From an uncultured Thermoguttaceae bacterium (lineage in GTDB: Bacteria; Planctomycetota; Planctomycetia; Pirellulales; Thermoguttaceae), in assembly GCA_938084835.1 (NCBI GenBank), contig CALKER010000017.1:152949-216948 (forward strand): a DNA stretch of 64,000 bases. Direction: 5' to 3'. The translations under genes and the position numbers were made by a program. The notes beneath the pieces are model-generated. The model searched no databases and was not told where the DNA came from. It saw only the letters and a list, made by a program, of their open reading frames with translations. This document shows positions 19,376 through 29,281 of this stretch, one piece after another. Position 1 is the first letter of the stretch; each line of letters opens with the position of its first letter.

Positions 19376-20191
19376 ATGAGCGATTTGACTCGCTATATCC
19401 GCCAGATCCGTTTTTCCCTGTTCGGCGAAGCAAGCCAAAGAAGGCTTTCGGAATCGTCGGCCTTCGTATGCGGATGTGGGGCCCTGGGCAACTTTATTTC
19501 CACGTTGTTAGTTCGTGCAGGTGTTGGGAAAATTCGGCTCGTAGATGCCGACGTGGTTGAGCTTGCCAATGTCCATCGTCAAATTCTTTTCGACGAGGCC
19601 GACGCCTTTTCTAGGCGACTTAAGGTGGAAGCTGCTGTTGAAAAACTCCGCCGGGCCAACTCCCTGGTAACAATCGAATCAGTGCCGGTCAGGGTAGGGC
19701 CTGAAAATATCGAATCCCTTTGTCATGGATTCGACATAATACTTGATGCGACTGATAACTACGAAACTCGCTTTTTACTCAACGACGTTGCCGTGAAATT
19801 GGAAATTCCCTGGGTCTTTGGTGGCTGCTTGGGGGCGGAAGGTCAGGTGATGGCAATCCTTCCTGGCCGGACTCCGTGTCTTCATTGCCTCCTTGGCGAC
19901 TGCCCACCCTCAGGTGTGGATTTCACCTGCGAAGCTGTAGGTATTTTCGGCCCGGTAGCAGGCGTAGTCGCGTCGATTCAGGCAATGGAAGCCATCAAGA
20001 TTCTTTCCGGCCATGCGGATTGCATAAGTCCCCGGCTCACCGTTGTGGACCTATGGTACGGAGAGATACGACAGCTGGACTTAAGCGGGCTTAGGGACTC
20101 GGTTCGATGCCCGGTTTGTCACGATCGACAATTTCGTTTCCTAACCGGCGAAGCACTCTCTCCGACTTGTCCTGCCAAGCCAGGATCTTGA
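19376..20191 (+). CDS. ThiF/MoeB/HesA-type E1-like adenylyltransferase
   Basis: E1-like enzyme expected to adenylate the C-terminal glycine of a ubiquitin-like sulfur carrier (ThiS or MoaD type) with ATP. In 271 residues: nucleotide site GCGALGNFISTLLVRAG (about 30-46), the DADVVELANVHRQILF block with Asp/Asn/Arg/Gln, DATDNYETR, and two zinc-binding pairs, PCLHC and RCPVC. Thr-Cys in FTCEAVGIFGPV sits where MoeB/ThiF carry TCaexGvlgP. No rhodanese domain. ATG 19376 follows GAGAGGAG. No ThiS, MoaD, ThiG, cysteine desulfurase or JAB peptidase gene lies in the window, so its partner cannot be named. Confidence 0.88.
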   Translation: MSDLTRYIRQIRFSLFGEASQRRLSESSAFVCGCGALGNFISTLLVRAGVGKIRLVDADVVELANVHRQILFDEADAFSRRLKVEAAVEKLRRANSLVTIESVPVRVGPENIESLCHGFDIILDATDNYETRFLLNDVAVKLEIPWVFGGCLGAEGQVMAILPGRTPCLHCLLGDCPPSGVDFTCEAVGIFGPVAGVVASIQAMEAIKILSGHADCISPRLTVVDLWYGEIRQLDLSGLRDSVRCPVCHDRQFRFLTGEALSPTCPAKPGS

Positions 20192-21430
20192 TCTGATTTC
20201 GGTAATCAAATGCGAACGCGTCCTCAAAAACAGGGATAGCTGCCGGACACTCGTGCGTTCTGATGCTGGGGAGTTCAATACTCCCCTGGACAGAGCCTGG
20301 ATCCTACGGTACCCACGTCCAGACGCTGCGGAGTTTAAGCTAATTCTTTTCCGATAAGTTGCGAGTCCAGCCACGACGAGTACAGCCACAAAATGTGGTT
20401 ACCGATTTTCGACACAGCCGAAACCGGCGTCCCGGACCCGTTCAAGCGACAGAGCTTTAACCCACAATGAGCTCATCTGCCCTCATGACTATGGGTGGGA
20501 TTAAATCCAGCCCATCTTAGGGGTCGAAGGCAAGAACGCCCTCAGCTCCGGAAGAGAATTTCCTCGGGCGATCCCGCATAAGTGCCCTACGGGGAATCTA
20601 CCGGAAAGCCCTTTACTCAGGTTCAATTGGCCAGGTATTCTTCGACCTGGCCAGGCGTACCACCATCCGGGTCAAAAATTAGGCTTACAACGGCCTCACT
20701 AGACTTTGCATATGAGCCCACATCAGGCATTTACTGATGCACCGTTCTCTTATAGATCAAATAGTCGGGAGGTGATCCACCTGGTATAAGATATTCTTAT
20801 TATCATCATAGTCTTATGATCATTTTAACGCAAAATTATCACACTAAGTGTAAGACCCACATAAACAGGGTCAATTTTGGTGGACCTGATTCACGACCAC
20901 AAAAACGATACAAGACGGTCGAGTTTGGTTTCTTCGCGTGTTGACCGCTCGGGGGCCAAGTTGTCGCGCTGGTTTACTGACCTACGGTGCCCAAAGTTTT
21001 GGCGCAGTAAAGGATACCGGGCGGCGGCAGTAACTCCCGCGGAATCCTTCTACCCGGGGAATTTAATCCTGTTCGAAACGTGTAGCGCAGGTTCTTTCAC
21101 CGAGCAAGTACCGATGAGGGTCCCGGTATCGTCCGGCGACCGTCAACCCTAGCCTGGCGTGGGTGATCCCGCGGGTGAGGAAGCTCCTAAGGGAAGTCCC
21201 CCGGCCACCGGGGCCCCTCAGTCGCACAACCTTCTCACTCAGGGAGGGTATGACTACCGATTGCTGTAGATCTGGCTAAAAACTTTTTCTTACATTCTGC
21301 TCATCGATTTACCACTTAGATTGAGCGTGCTAACGGCACCTCTAGGGAGAACGGCTTTACTTCCAGAGACACGCTTGCCGAGCCTTCAAGAGTTGCTTTC
21401 GAAAAAAGTCAACAAGTAGGCGGCCTTTGT
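20192..21430. other. Long gene-free region with AT-rich dyad cluster
   Basis: About 1.24 kb without a supported gene. The notable part is the AT-rich segment 20740-20870, which carries three dyads in a row (see the separate entry). The rest has ordinary composition with no protein-like frame. Confidence 0.5.
20770..20820. repeat. Three consecutive dyad-symmetric elements
   Basis: AGGTG-ATC-CACCT at 20770-20782, ATAAGA-TAT-TCTTAT at 20786-20800, and ATCATA-GTCT-TATGAT at 20805-20820. All three are exact inverted repeats and lie within 51 bp. No gene starts nearby: the next is at 21431. They could be protein-binding sites, hairpins of a small RNA, or chance in AT-rich DNA. Confidence 0.5.
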
Positions 21431-22342
21431 ATGAGTACCCTGACACCTTGGCCGGATTGCGAAAACTCGTGTTTAGGATCTGTCGGAGGGCGGACTGCCC
21501 CCCAGCCCGCGACCAGGACCCCGTCTGAGGCCCAAGTTGTCCAAACCTTGTCGCAAAAAAAGTGCCAGCATGTGCGAGTTTTTGGTACGATCGGTCTGCT
21601 GGGGTGGCTCCTTATCGCGTCTCGAGGACAAGCTGTTGAATTCCGAGTAGAAAACTTCGTTTACGTGGGCAACGAACCTCAACCGGTGGTGGAGAGCCTG
21701 ACATTATTTCTAAATGGCAAAGCCTACGACTTTCTCCGTCATCCGGAGGAAATTGTGATTTTTGATCCTCTCCTTCGCCGCTTTTTTATCCTTTTTCCAT
21801 CCGCACGTTTACGGACGGAACTTCAGGTTGAGCAGGTAGCAGCTTTCATTAGCACCCTACGCACTTGGGCGAGTAAACATGACGACCCGTTTATCCGGTT
21901 TACAGCCAATCCGCAGATCGAGGTGAGCGAAACGTCAGGCGGTCCTTTTATCGCATTCGACAGCGCCTATTTGCGTTACGTAGTGGACATCGATCGCCCA
22001 CCGGATCCGCAAATAGCGCGAATTTATGCGGATTTTTCCGATTGGTATTTGCAGCTTAATACGATGGTCGTTCCCGGGGCGCGGCTCCCCTTTGCGCGGC
22101 TGCATGTCAATAAGGTGCTCCTTGAGCACCAGGTTGTTCCATTGAGGGTGGAACTTCGATTGAAACCGGAAACTCAACACAAAGGACAAGCCAGCGTAAT
22201 CCGATCATATCATCACTTTATCTACCGAGTCTCTGAGGCGGACCGCAGCCGCGCGGTTCAAGCTGATCAGTTTGCCCAGATCTTCCGTCCTGTCAGCTTT
22301 GTGGAATACCAACAGCATTTAAAAAGCGCAATCAAAAAGTAG
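21431..22342 (+). CDS. Exported protein of unknown function
   Basis: I do not recognise this 303-residue protein. A hydrophobic segment at about residues 50-68 (VFGTIGLLGWLLIASRGQA) looks like a signal peptide, suggesting that the true start is later than 21431, perhaps a GTG just before the hydrophobic run. The mature part looks globular and rich in beta strands. It contains a planctomycete-style opening (FRVENFVYVGNEPQPVVESLTLF), an FDPLLRRFFILFPS segment, and a pair of aromatic-rich blocks. No cysteine pairs or catalytic motifs are seen. It stands alone. Probably periplasmic or surface-attached. Confidence 0.6.
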   Translation: MSTLTPWPDCENSCLGSVGGRTAPQPATRTPSEAQVVQTLSQKKCQHVRVFGTIGLLGWLLIASRGQAVEFRVENFVYVGNEPQPVVESLTLFLNGKAYDFLRHPEEIVIFDPLLRRFFILFPSARLRTELQVEQVAAFISTLRTWASKHDDPFIRFTANPQIEVSETSGGPFIAFDSAYLRYVVDIDRPPDPQIARIYADFSDWYLQLNTMVVPGARLPFARLHVNKVLLEHQVVPLRVELRLKPETQHKGQASVIRSYHHFIYRVSEADRSRAVQADQFAQIFRPVSFVEYQQHLKSAIKK

Positions 22343-22947
22343 TATCTTCGCAGAGTTTTCCACTCTGTCCCGTCTCTGGCAAAGGGACTCTATTGGGAGA
22401 CCGCTCCTGTTCTTCTCGCCAACTCCAACTTGGCCCGACTCGGTTACGTCCCTACCGGGAACTTGTCCAAAGGCGGACTTGCCTTCGACCCGCGAAAGCC
22501 CCCCTGCAGAGCCGAAGTTTTCGTTCATTCCGTCAGAGGTTGACTCTCCCCGAGAGGAAGTAGCAAGTCCTCGCTCTCAGGGACCGCGTTTTTAACTCTT
22601 CCCCAGCATCGCGACGGAGGCCAAGCGGCCCTCCGGGCAAAACTCGATCAAAGCCGTTTGAAACAAAACAGTTCGCGGCTACTTCACCCAGTCCATGGAA
22701 GGGCAAGCCCTCAAGCACGATAAGAACAAACTCTTGCCCAAGCTGGAGGAGTCTTTGTTATCCCGATAGGATAAAGACAAAATGCGCAGTCGCCGAGTAG
22801 TTGCTGAGTTGCATCGCGACCAACCTTTGGGGCTGGGCTTTCCCTACGACCAGCAAAGCATCGCTTTTTCTGCGCAATGAAACTTTGGAGCGGTTAATCA
22901 ACTTTCTCAGGGTGATGAGCTAGTCAGGATACGAAAGGGATTCGTCA
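22343..22947. other. Intergenic, no gene seen
   Basis: About 600 bp between the unknown exported protein gene and the beta-lactamase-like gene, both on the plus strand. Only short frames without translation signals are present. Confidence 0.4.
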
Positions 22948-24249
22948 ATGCCTTCGATTAATCGATGTCAAGCAGCGGCGGCCAAACGTGGTCATATGGA
23001 CATACTTTTTATCACGTTTGTAGAGATCGTTTGTGCCTTTTGGACCATTGAGCCCGCGATAAGTGGCCCATTTGCAGAGGATGGCTTGGTAGAAGAAACA
23101 GCCGCGGCATCGCCACAGTTGATTCTCCCCCAAGTGGAGCCAGCGAGCCTCGGACTTGACGAGAAATGGCTGCGGGCAATTACGGACAAAATGTCCGAGT
23201 TCGTGGCAGCAAAGGAAATTGCCGGCGCCGTGACACTAGTCGCCTATCGAGGTGCCATTGTGCACCTGGCCGCCGTAGGCCACGCTTGCCTTGATCCCGC
23301 CCGCCCTATGCAGCCGGACAGTATATTCGCCGTTGCCTCGATGACCAAACCGATCGTGGCCACAGGGCTGCTGATTCTTGCCTCGAAGGGCCAAGTAGGC
23401 CTAGATGAACCTGTTGCCACATACCTGCCCGAATTTGCTGAGGTGAAGTTGCCTGATGGCTCCAGCCCCCGCCGTGCCATGACGGTCAAGCATTTGCTCA
23501 CCCACACTTCGGGTCTCTATCCTGAGCAGCGGATGCGCGGAGATCTGGCGGAAACTGTTCGGTTCCTTGCAGCCCAACCGTTGCAATTTGAGCCTGGGTC
23601 TGGTTGGAGCTATGGTCCGGGGCTTACCGTTGCCGGGCGAATTATTGAGGTTGTTTCCGGCAAAACTTTGGAGGAATTCCTTCGGCAAGAGATTTTCGAG
23701 CCGCTGGCAATGACCGACACCACTTTCCACCTTTCGGTTCAGCAGAAGGGACGGTTGGCCCATTTGTACGAAAAGGACCAGCTTACCGGAGAGCTTCGCC
23801 CGGCATCTCACTGGCTCATCGATCTGAGTCCGGAGGCACCTCCTAACCCTTCCGGAGGGCTCTTCTCTACCGCCCACGATCTTGCCCGCTTTTATCAGGC
23901 TGTCCTCAACGGCGGCATCCTAGGTCAGAAGCGTATCCTTTCACCACAGTTCTCCCTGCTGATGCGAACGGTCCACACCGATAATCTCACCACCGGCTTC
24001 ACCCCGGGCAACGGGTGGGGCCTCGGCTGGTGTGTCGTGCGCGAACCTCAAGGAGTCACAGCGATGCTTTCTCCTGGCTCATTTGGCCACGGGGGCGCCT
24101 TTGGCACTCAAGGGTGGATCGACCCCACACGCCAAATGATTCTTATCCTCTTGATCCAACGCCTGGGCCTAGATAATGCCGACCAATCGCCAATGCGAGA
24201 AGCATTCCAACGACTGGCCGTGGCCTCGATTAAGGCCGGGAATCTTTAA
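22948..24249 (+). CDS. Class C beta-lactamase-like serine hydrolase
   Basis: Serine hydrolase of the beta-lactamase/penicillin-binding fold (family S12), probably an esterase or D-aminopeptidase; resistance activity cannot be assumed. Motifs: SMTK at 131-134 with Ser131 as nucleophile and Lys134, SYGP with Tyr222 where class C enzymes carry YxN, and FGHGGAFGTQGW near the C-terminus in place of KTG. An N-terminal hydrophobic stretch (18-40) is a likely signal peptide. The ATG at 22948 follows GAAAGGG; an in-frame ATG at 22996 would start directly before the hydrophobic segment. It stands alone. Confidence 0.88.
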   Translation: MPSINRCQAAAAKRGHMDILFITFVEIVCAFWTIEPAISGPFAEDGLVEETAAASPQLILPQVEPASLGLDEKWLRAITDKMSEFVAAKEIAGAVTLVAYRGAIVHLAAVGHACLDPARPMQPDSIFAVASMTKPIVATGLLILASKGQVGLDEPVATYLPEFAEVKLPDGSSPRRAMTVKHLLTHTSGLYPEQRMRGDLAETVRFLAAQPLQFEPGSGWSYGPGLTVAGRIIEVVSGKTLEEFLRQEIFEPLAMTDTTFHLSVQQKGRLAHLYEKDQLTGELRPASHWLIDLSPEAPPNPSGGLFSTAHDLARFYQAVLNGGILGQKRILSPQFSLLMRTVHTDNLTTGFTPGNGWGLGWCVVREPQGVTAMLSPGSFGHGGAFGTQGWIDPTRQMILILLIQRLGLDNADQSPMREAFQRLAVASIKAGNL

Positions 24250-24596
24250 ACGTCGCTCCGGGAGACGTAGCAGCCCAGGATAGCCTGGTGGAGCGCATGT
24301 ACACGTCTAGGCTCCGCATTGGGGAAAATGGCTCTAAGCCCGACTGCGCTAGGGACTTTACGCGCGGAGCCTTGGGCGTGGAAAGCCACCATTTGATCCT
24401 TTCCCGGACCAGGGCGTTTTTCGTTCATTCAGCAAGTCAAGCTGGTCGATTGGTTTCTTTTGGCCTGATCAACCAACAATACGTGGCAGGACCTTCCACG
24501 CCATGGAAATTACCGTGGCACAAGGCCGCACCCTGCTAGGCAAAAACACCCCGGGAAAAAGACTTTCATAAATAAACGCCGAGGGTATCCCACAGC
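24250..24596. other. Convergent intergenic region
   Basis: About 350 bp between the 3' ends of the serine hydrolase gene and the di-heme cytochrome gene. No gene or clear terminator is seen. Confidence 0.4.
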
Positions 24597-26000
24597 TTAC
24601 AGGCAGCGGAGGAACGCCACCAAATCTTCCTTTTCTCGCTGGGACAACTTCGTCCCCAAAACCAGGTTATGGAACTCCACAGTGTCCTCCAGCGTCAGGA
24701 GTCTTCCGTCATGCAAGTACGGCGGTGAATCTTTAATGCCGCGTAAGGGGAAGGTCTTAATCGGGCCATCGCCCGTCATCATCCGACCTGCCACTAAGTG
24801 AGGCTCGAAGAATCGTTCCGTGCGGAAGTTGTGCATCAGGTTATCGGTGTAGTAAGGCGGGATATGGCACTCCCCGCAGCGGCCCTTGCCAAAGAAGACT
24901 TCTTGCCCCCGCAACTCCTGCTCGGTGGCTTTTGCCGGATCAAGCCGACCAAACACATCCAGTTTGGGGGCCGGGGGGAAGTCCAAAATTGCCATGAACT
25001 CGGCCATAAAATGAACTTGGCTTCCCCGCTCGAGTACGTTAACACCCTTTTTGGTGGCCATCACCGGATCGCCGTCAAAGTAGGCGGCACGCTGCTCGAA
25101 CTCGGTGAAATCCTCCACCGTCTTCAGCGCCCGCTTTGACCCAAAGAGGCGTTGAACATTAACTCCCCGTAACGTCGGCGTGTCCAGCCGAGGACGAAAT
25201 TCCTGCGGACGAATGTCACCTAAAAGGTGCGTTGCCGCATTGGTGTGACCATTCACGTGACAATCAAAGCATGTGACACCTAGACTCGGCTTGAGACTGC
25301 GGCGATCATCTGTGGCGTTGAACTGTTGCTGAGGAAACGGTGTCAACAACAGCCGAAGTCCTTCCAGTTGCTTTGGATTAAGAATTCCGTTGAAAATCTC
25401 AAAGTAATTCTGCAGCGTAATGACCTTCCCTTGGGAAACATCTCCCAAATCGGGGCGTGTTGTCAGATAAATCGGTGGAGGAAATTCCGGAAGAAAATGC
25501 TCGGGTAAATCGAAGTCCAAGTCAAACCGCGTAAGATCTCGACCCTCTTGGCGAAGAATTTCTTCGATGTGATGCTTGGGAAAAAGCATCCCTCCCTCAG
25601 AGTGATTAGGATGGGGTAGCGGGAGAAAACCTTTCGGCCATAAACCTCTGGCCTTAATCTGCTCGGGGGTCATTGCCGCCAACTGCTCCCAGGTAACTCC
25701 CGGCGGTAATTTCACTCGAACGCCCCCCTGAATCGGCTTTCCACGCGACATGGTCACTCCTGGAACAGGCCGATCGCTCAGGTCATATCTTTCTTCTAAT
25801 AAAGCGAGATGCCTCCTTTCGATGTCTAGTTTAGCAGCCTGCATTTGCGCAACAATCGCTGCGAAGTCTTCCTTGATCACCACCGGCGAATAGCTGGACG
25901 GGCGTTTGGCAGCGAAGCCTTGCCAAGTTATCAACGAAAGTGTCAACGCCGCAAGCACGACCCCAGTCGCGCCCACAAACCACCATTTTTTGCGAGTCAT
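24597..26000 (-). CDS. Di-heme cytochrome c peroxidase/MauG-family protein
   Basis: Periplasmic di-heme cytochrome of the bacterial cytochrome c peroxidase/MauG family, which reduce peroxide or carry out related oxidations with electrons from small cytochromes. Two heme motifs are present: CFDCH (244-248) and CGECH (375-379). The end is typical of the family: FPLRGIKDSPPYLHDGR then LTLEDTVEFHN, supplying distal contacts. An N-terminal membrane segment (11-30) is a signal or anchor. The start at 26000 is set by GGAGGA about ten bases upstream. The 240 residues before the first heme are longer than in ordinary CcpA. It is near a Fur-family regulator gene on the same strand. Confidence 0.9.
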   Translation of the reverse strand: MTRKKWWFVGATGVVLAALTLSLITWQGFAAKRPSSYSPVVIKEDFAAIVAQMQAAKLDIERRHLALLEERYDLSDRPVPGVTMSRGKPIQGGVRVKLPPGVTWEQLAAMTPEQIKARGLWPKGFLPLPHPNHSEGGMLFPKHHIEEILRQEGRDLTRFDLDFDLPEHFLPEFPPPIYLTTRPDLGDVSQGKVITLQNYFEIFNGILNPKQLEGLRLLLTPFPQQQFNATDDRRSLKPSLGVTCFDCHVNGHTNAATHLLGDIRPQEFRPRLDTPTLRGVNVQRLFGSKRALKTVEDFTEFEQRAAYFDGDPVMATKKGVNVLERGSQVHFMAEFMAILDFPPAPKLDVFGRLDPAKATEQELRGQEVFFGKGRCGECHIPPYYTDNLMHNFRTERFFEPHLVAGRMMTGDGPIKTFPLRGIKDSPPYLHDGRLLTLEDTVEFHNLVLGTKLSQREKEDLVAFLRCL

Positions 26001-26298
26001 CACAAGGTCCTCCGTCAGCTTAAAAGCCACCGACCTATACCAACGCTCCCTCGCTCACATCGGCTGCCGCTTCCAGCCGCAAGCCCAGGAAGAGATCATG
26101 TCTCTACTCCCGCCGGAAATTCGGACTCTTGAGCGCTGCTCTCAGCCCCATCTACCCGCTGACACCACTAGACCCCGCCCCCAAAACTGAAATCCCCTGC
26201 TTTTCTGCGGTGACCTGTAATCCGAAAAACTAGTGCTATTGGGCAAACCTATCGGCTCCGACTATAAGCACGCACCTGCCGAGGGGTCGTCCCAGGTT

Positions 26299-26757
26299 TT
26301 ACACGTTGTCAACAGACTTTTCACCGAGCTTTCCCCGGCATTCGGTGCACAGTCCAAAAAAGTGAACGCCGAAGTCCTCGATGACAAAACTATTGGCTAG
26401 CGTTTGCGGAATTGCGATCGCATCGAGTTGAGGATCGTGGATATCCACGATTCGTCCGCAACTCCGGCAGGTAAAGTGATGATGCCGTCTTAAATCAGCG
26501 TCAAAACGAGCTACCATCCCCGATTGCCCCACGCGACGTACCAGGCCGAGCTCGATGAGTCGATCGATCACACGGTAGACAGTAGCTTTCGAAATGTTCG
26601 TCAATTGCTTATGAACTTCGTCGAAAACTTGTTCGGCAGAAGGATGGTCCCCGCGCCGGATAATTGCCTCGTAAACGATGCGACGCTGCGGTGTGACGGG
26701 TATTCCTCGCAGGCGACAAATTCGCTTGAGTGCCTTAATGTGGGATTCGATGTCCAT
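26299..26757 (-). CDS. Fur-family metalloregulator (Fur/PerR/Zur type)
   Basis: DNA-binding regulator that senses a metal or peroxide. 152 residues with a winged helix (TPQRRIVYEAIIRRGDHPSAEQVFDEV, then ISKATVYRVIDRLIELGLVRRV, about 20-75) and a dimerization domain with the HHHFTCRSCGRIVDI block (about 92-106) and a second zinc pair CTEC (about 138-141). Fur, PerR and Zur cannot be told apart by eye. The next gene downstream on the same strand, about 300 bp on, is a di-heme peroxidase-like cytochrome, which favours a PerR-like role (inferred). Confidence 0.9.
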   Translation of the reverse strand: MDIESHIKALKRICRLRGIPVTPQRRIVYEAIIRRGDHPSAEQVFDEVHKQLTNISKATVYRVIDRLIELGLVRRVGQSGMVARFDADLRRHHHFTCRSCGRIVDIHDPQLDAIAIPQTLANSFVIEDFGVHFFGLCTECRGKLGEKSVDNV

Positions 26758-27229
26758 CCGAGCCGCCTATCGGCCGCATGCGCAGAATTCGATCCTCGGT
26801 ATTTCCGGTAAAGCCTCAGCCCAATAGCCCCTAAGCTACAAAATCTTACCAGAATGGGAAATGGTTTGCAAGTGAGAATTATTTGCGACTGAACTTAATT
26901 TTCCAACATAATGCAGCGGCGTAATTGGGCCCCCTTCCTAAAAAACTCGTTTCGGCAGGCAAAGCTCGATTGCAAGGGGTGCAAACCTACGTTTTCGGCC
27001 TCCGGCATTTGGGTTCGTTTGGGCCCGGAGGGAGTCTAATTGAAGACTTCCAAGCAATTGAAGAGTTCCACGCAGGTGCCTTACCCGAAAGCGTAATCCC
27101 AAAGGTGTACCTGCACCGTTTCTGGCCAGGAGCCTGGTTTCCGCAAAGTGAAGCCAGACGCAACTTGGAGTATTACACGCCTGACGGAGAATTAAAGGAT
27201 GCGGCTTCACTTCCCAATCAAGCCACCTA
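26758..27229. promoter_or_regulatory. Upstream region of the Fur-family gene
   Basis: About 470 bp between the ABC-2 permease 3' end and the Fur-family gene start. An AT-rich stretch at about 26835-26910 is the likely promoter of the minus-strand regulator gene. A plus-strand open frame (26925-27284) runs into the permease gene antisense and has no ribosome-binding site; not called. Confidence 0.4.
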
Positions 27230-28096
27230 TCAACGCGGGACTGGCAAATCCCGGCGAATAAAAACAATCGTTGCGATCAAGTAAGTCATAAATCCGATAA
27301 CGAAGAGCACAAGGTTGAACCACACGCACAGTGGTATTCTCACGCTCGGCAGGAACGGCGCGATCCACGCGGAATTCGGTTCCAGGATAAGTCGCTGAGG
27401 TTCAAATGCCGTTAAGAAACTCAGGTTCCCCACCCACTCTCCTCCTGGAAGGAGCTGGCCAACGAGTTTAAGAATGGCAGCAATAATCATGACGGCCATA
27501 GTTCCCCATATCGGCCGCCAACGGTCCTGATCAAAACTGGAGAGCAACGTCGTTATGCCAATAAGGCAGATGGTCAATGCGGAAAGATTTACAGCTCCGG
27601 GAACAAAATCCGCCGCTGAAGGGGGGTCTGAAAATTGGATGGTAAGAAGGCCGATCCAGGTCCCGAACCACAAGGCAAGTCCCAGAATCACCGCCCCAAA
27701 CACCATTACGGCCGCCGGGGCCAACATTAATTCAGTGCGTCTAAGGGGGCTGGCCACAAGAAGCTCCATCTGACCTGAAGCTATTCGACCAGCCACAGCC
27801 TGGGAGCCCCGCCCCAAAGCCCATCCCATGCAAACCAAAATGGGCACAATATGAAAATAAAGCATGGAAATTTGCCCACGCGGAGTGAGAAGCTGGGCCG
27901 GCGAAACGACAATCAGCTTCCGGAGAAATTTGAATTCAAGCATCGCTGCTTCAAGCACTGTTGCCCACAATCCGGGCTTGACCAAACTGACCAGCCACAC
28001 GAAAAGCCAACCAAAACCCGTGAGGATTAGCGCGCTTAAAACCAACTGCAATCGCGATTCCCGGAATTCGTAACGAACTAACGATAGCAAAGTCAT
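27230..28096 (-). CDS. ABC-2-type transporter permease
   Basis: Integral membrane protein resembling the permease half of an ABC exporter. 288 residues with six hydrophobic segments: about 14-36, 75-97, 125-155, 170-190, 205-225 and 258-280. Between TM2 and TM3 is the ABC-2 coupling block ASGQMELLVASPLRRTELMLA. Start: the ATG at 28096 (MTLLSLVRYEFRES) gives the usual short cytoplasmic N-terminus; the longer frame from 28120 is less likely. No ATP-binding subunit gene is adjacent, though such genes normally lie next door. Confidence 0.8.
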   Translation of the reverse strand: MTLLSLVRYEFRESRLQLVLSALILTGFGWLFVWLVSLVKPGLWATVLEAAMLEFKFLRKLIVVSPAQLLTPRGQISMLYFHIVPILVCMGWALGRGSQAVAGRIASGQMELLVASPLRRTELMLAPAAVMVFGAVILGLALWFGTWIGLLTIQFSDPPSAADFVPGAVNLSALTICLIGITTLLSSFDQDRWRPIWGTMAVMIIAAILKLVGQLLPGGEWVGNLSFLTAFEPQRLILEPNSAWIAPFLPSVRIPLCVWFNLVLFVIGFMTYLIATIVFIRRDLPVPR

Positions 28097-29281
28097 GGGA
28101 GAACCGGTGTTTCTGCACAAAGCAAACCCTGAAAGTGTCCCGAGCTTCGTTCAAAGCCAAAAGTATCTCGGCGTGCGCGTTATGCGAACCGGCGGCTAAC
28201 TTCATTTTAAGAGCTTACCGGGACCTTGCGTCTATCCGGCGGCAATCTTTGTAAGATGAGAGTGTCGCCGCACTAAAAACACCGCTACATCGCAAAAAAT
28301 TGAGCATGCAATTTCGACATCACGGGCCCACCATTTCGGGTCAATGTTTGTTTACGCGTCAAAAACCTGCGAGGTGTGGTGCGACGTCACCAACCAGAAG
28401 CTCCCAAAGGACTTACGAAGGAGTTGCGGCCGTCCGATCCTCTCCACTCCGAGCTGATTTGCGCTTGAGGGTTCGAGTTATTTCCGATTACCATGGTTGC
28501 TGGAATCCATCAGGTGGTGGCGACCCGATCTTTAGAAGGGATTTCAATTCAAGCCTGTAGGTGAGAAGCGAACAAACTACGAGCTATCAATCCCTTAAGA
28601 ATGGGAGGCGAATCCCGGGCCTGACCCAATTTTGTCGGCTATGCGCGGATTCCAAAAGATGCTCCCATAAGTGTTCGGTGGTTCTGGCAAAATCTGCAAG
28701 TAATTCTGAAAACAATATGGTGAGATCTGTTCTTCAGCGACCGAATGAGGGTACGCCCTCACTTCTCACCGGGAGGACCTAAACTTAGTAAGGGGCCCCG
28801 AATGCCAAAAAGGCCTGAAAGCTCGCCGAATCGGGACAATTGAGGTTTTTACGCGCTTCCACCCAGCGAACCGCGGAGTAAATCAACTACTTACGTCGAA
28901 AACGGCACAGGCTCACATTGCGCAGATTTTATCGAACTTTCTGAGTTCATCCCGAATCGTAGATTGCCAGGAAATGCCCAGTCCGATTCACAATCGGATG
29001 CGAATTCTTTTGGTTAATAACCTCGAAAGCAAATGTAGCCTGGGAAGCCAATTCTTGGGGCTTTAGTGATTGCCGGTACCTCTGGAAGAACACCACTGAT
29101 CTCGCGTGAAGAATCTGTCGGGGCGCGGAAAAGCAAGTTTTCTGGCGCTTTAATGGCCCGGAGCTCGGTCAACTCTAAGATGCGGTTACTTATATAAGAT
29201 GCGGTTACTTACGGGTAGAGCTTCCCCGTTAGGGCAGGGATTGGGCGATGAGGGTCATATTTCCGCAGAGGAGTGAAACCT
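28097..29281. other. Long intergenic region
   Basis: About 1.2 kb with no supported gene. The only structure I see is at its 3' end, a tandem 17-bp direct repeat (29176-29211) ahead of a small conserved gene. The remainder has short frames only. Confidence 0.45.
29176..29211 (+). repeat. Tandem 17-bp direct repeat upstream of small gene
   Basis: TAAGATGCGGTTACTTA occurs exactly at 29176-29192 and again at 29195-29211, a period of 19 bp, about two helical turns. It ends about 70 bp before the ATG at 29282. This fits two same-face binding sites for a regulator, or a local duplication. Confidence 0.6.

Noticed and set aside
22948..24249. Naming the class C hydrolase as a beta-lactamase resistance gene
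   Set aside because: Only the SxxK motif is typical; the YxN and KTG equivalents differ (SYGP, HGG), which fits an esterase or peptidase as well.
26925..27284. Plus-strand frame of 119 codons
   Set aside because: No ribosome-binding site, runs into the ABC-2 permease gene antisense, no recognisable domain.
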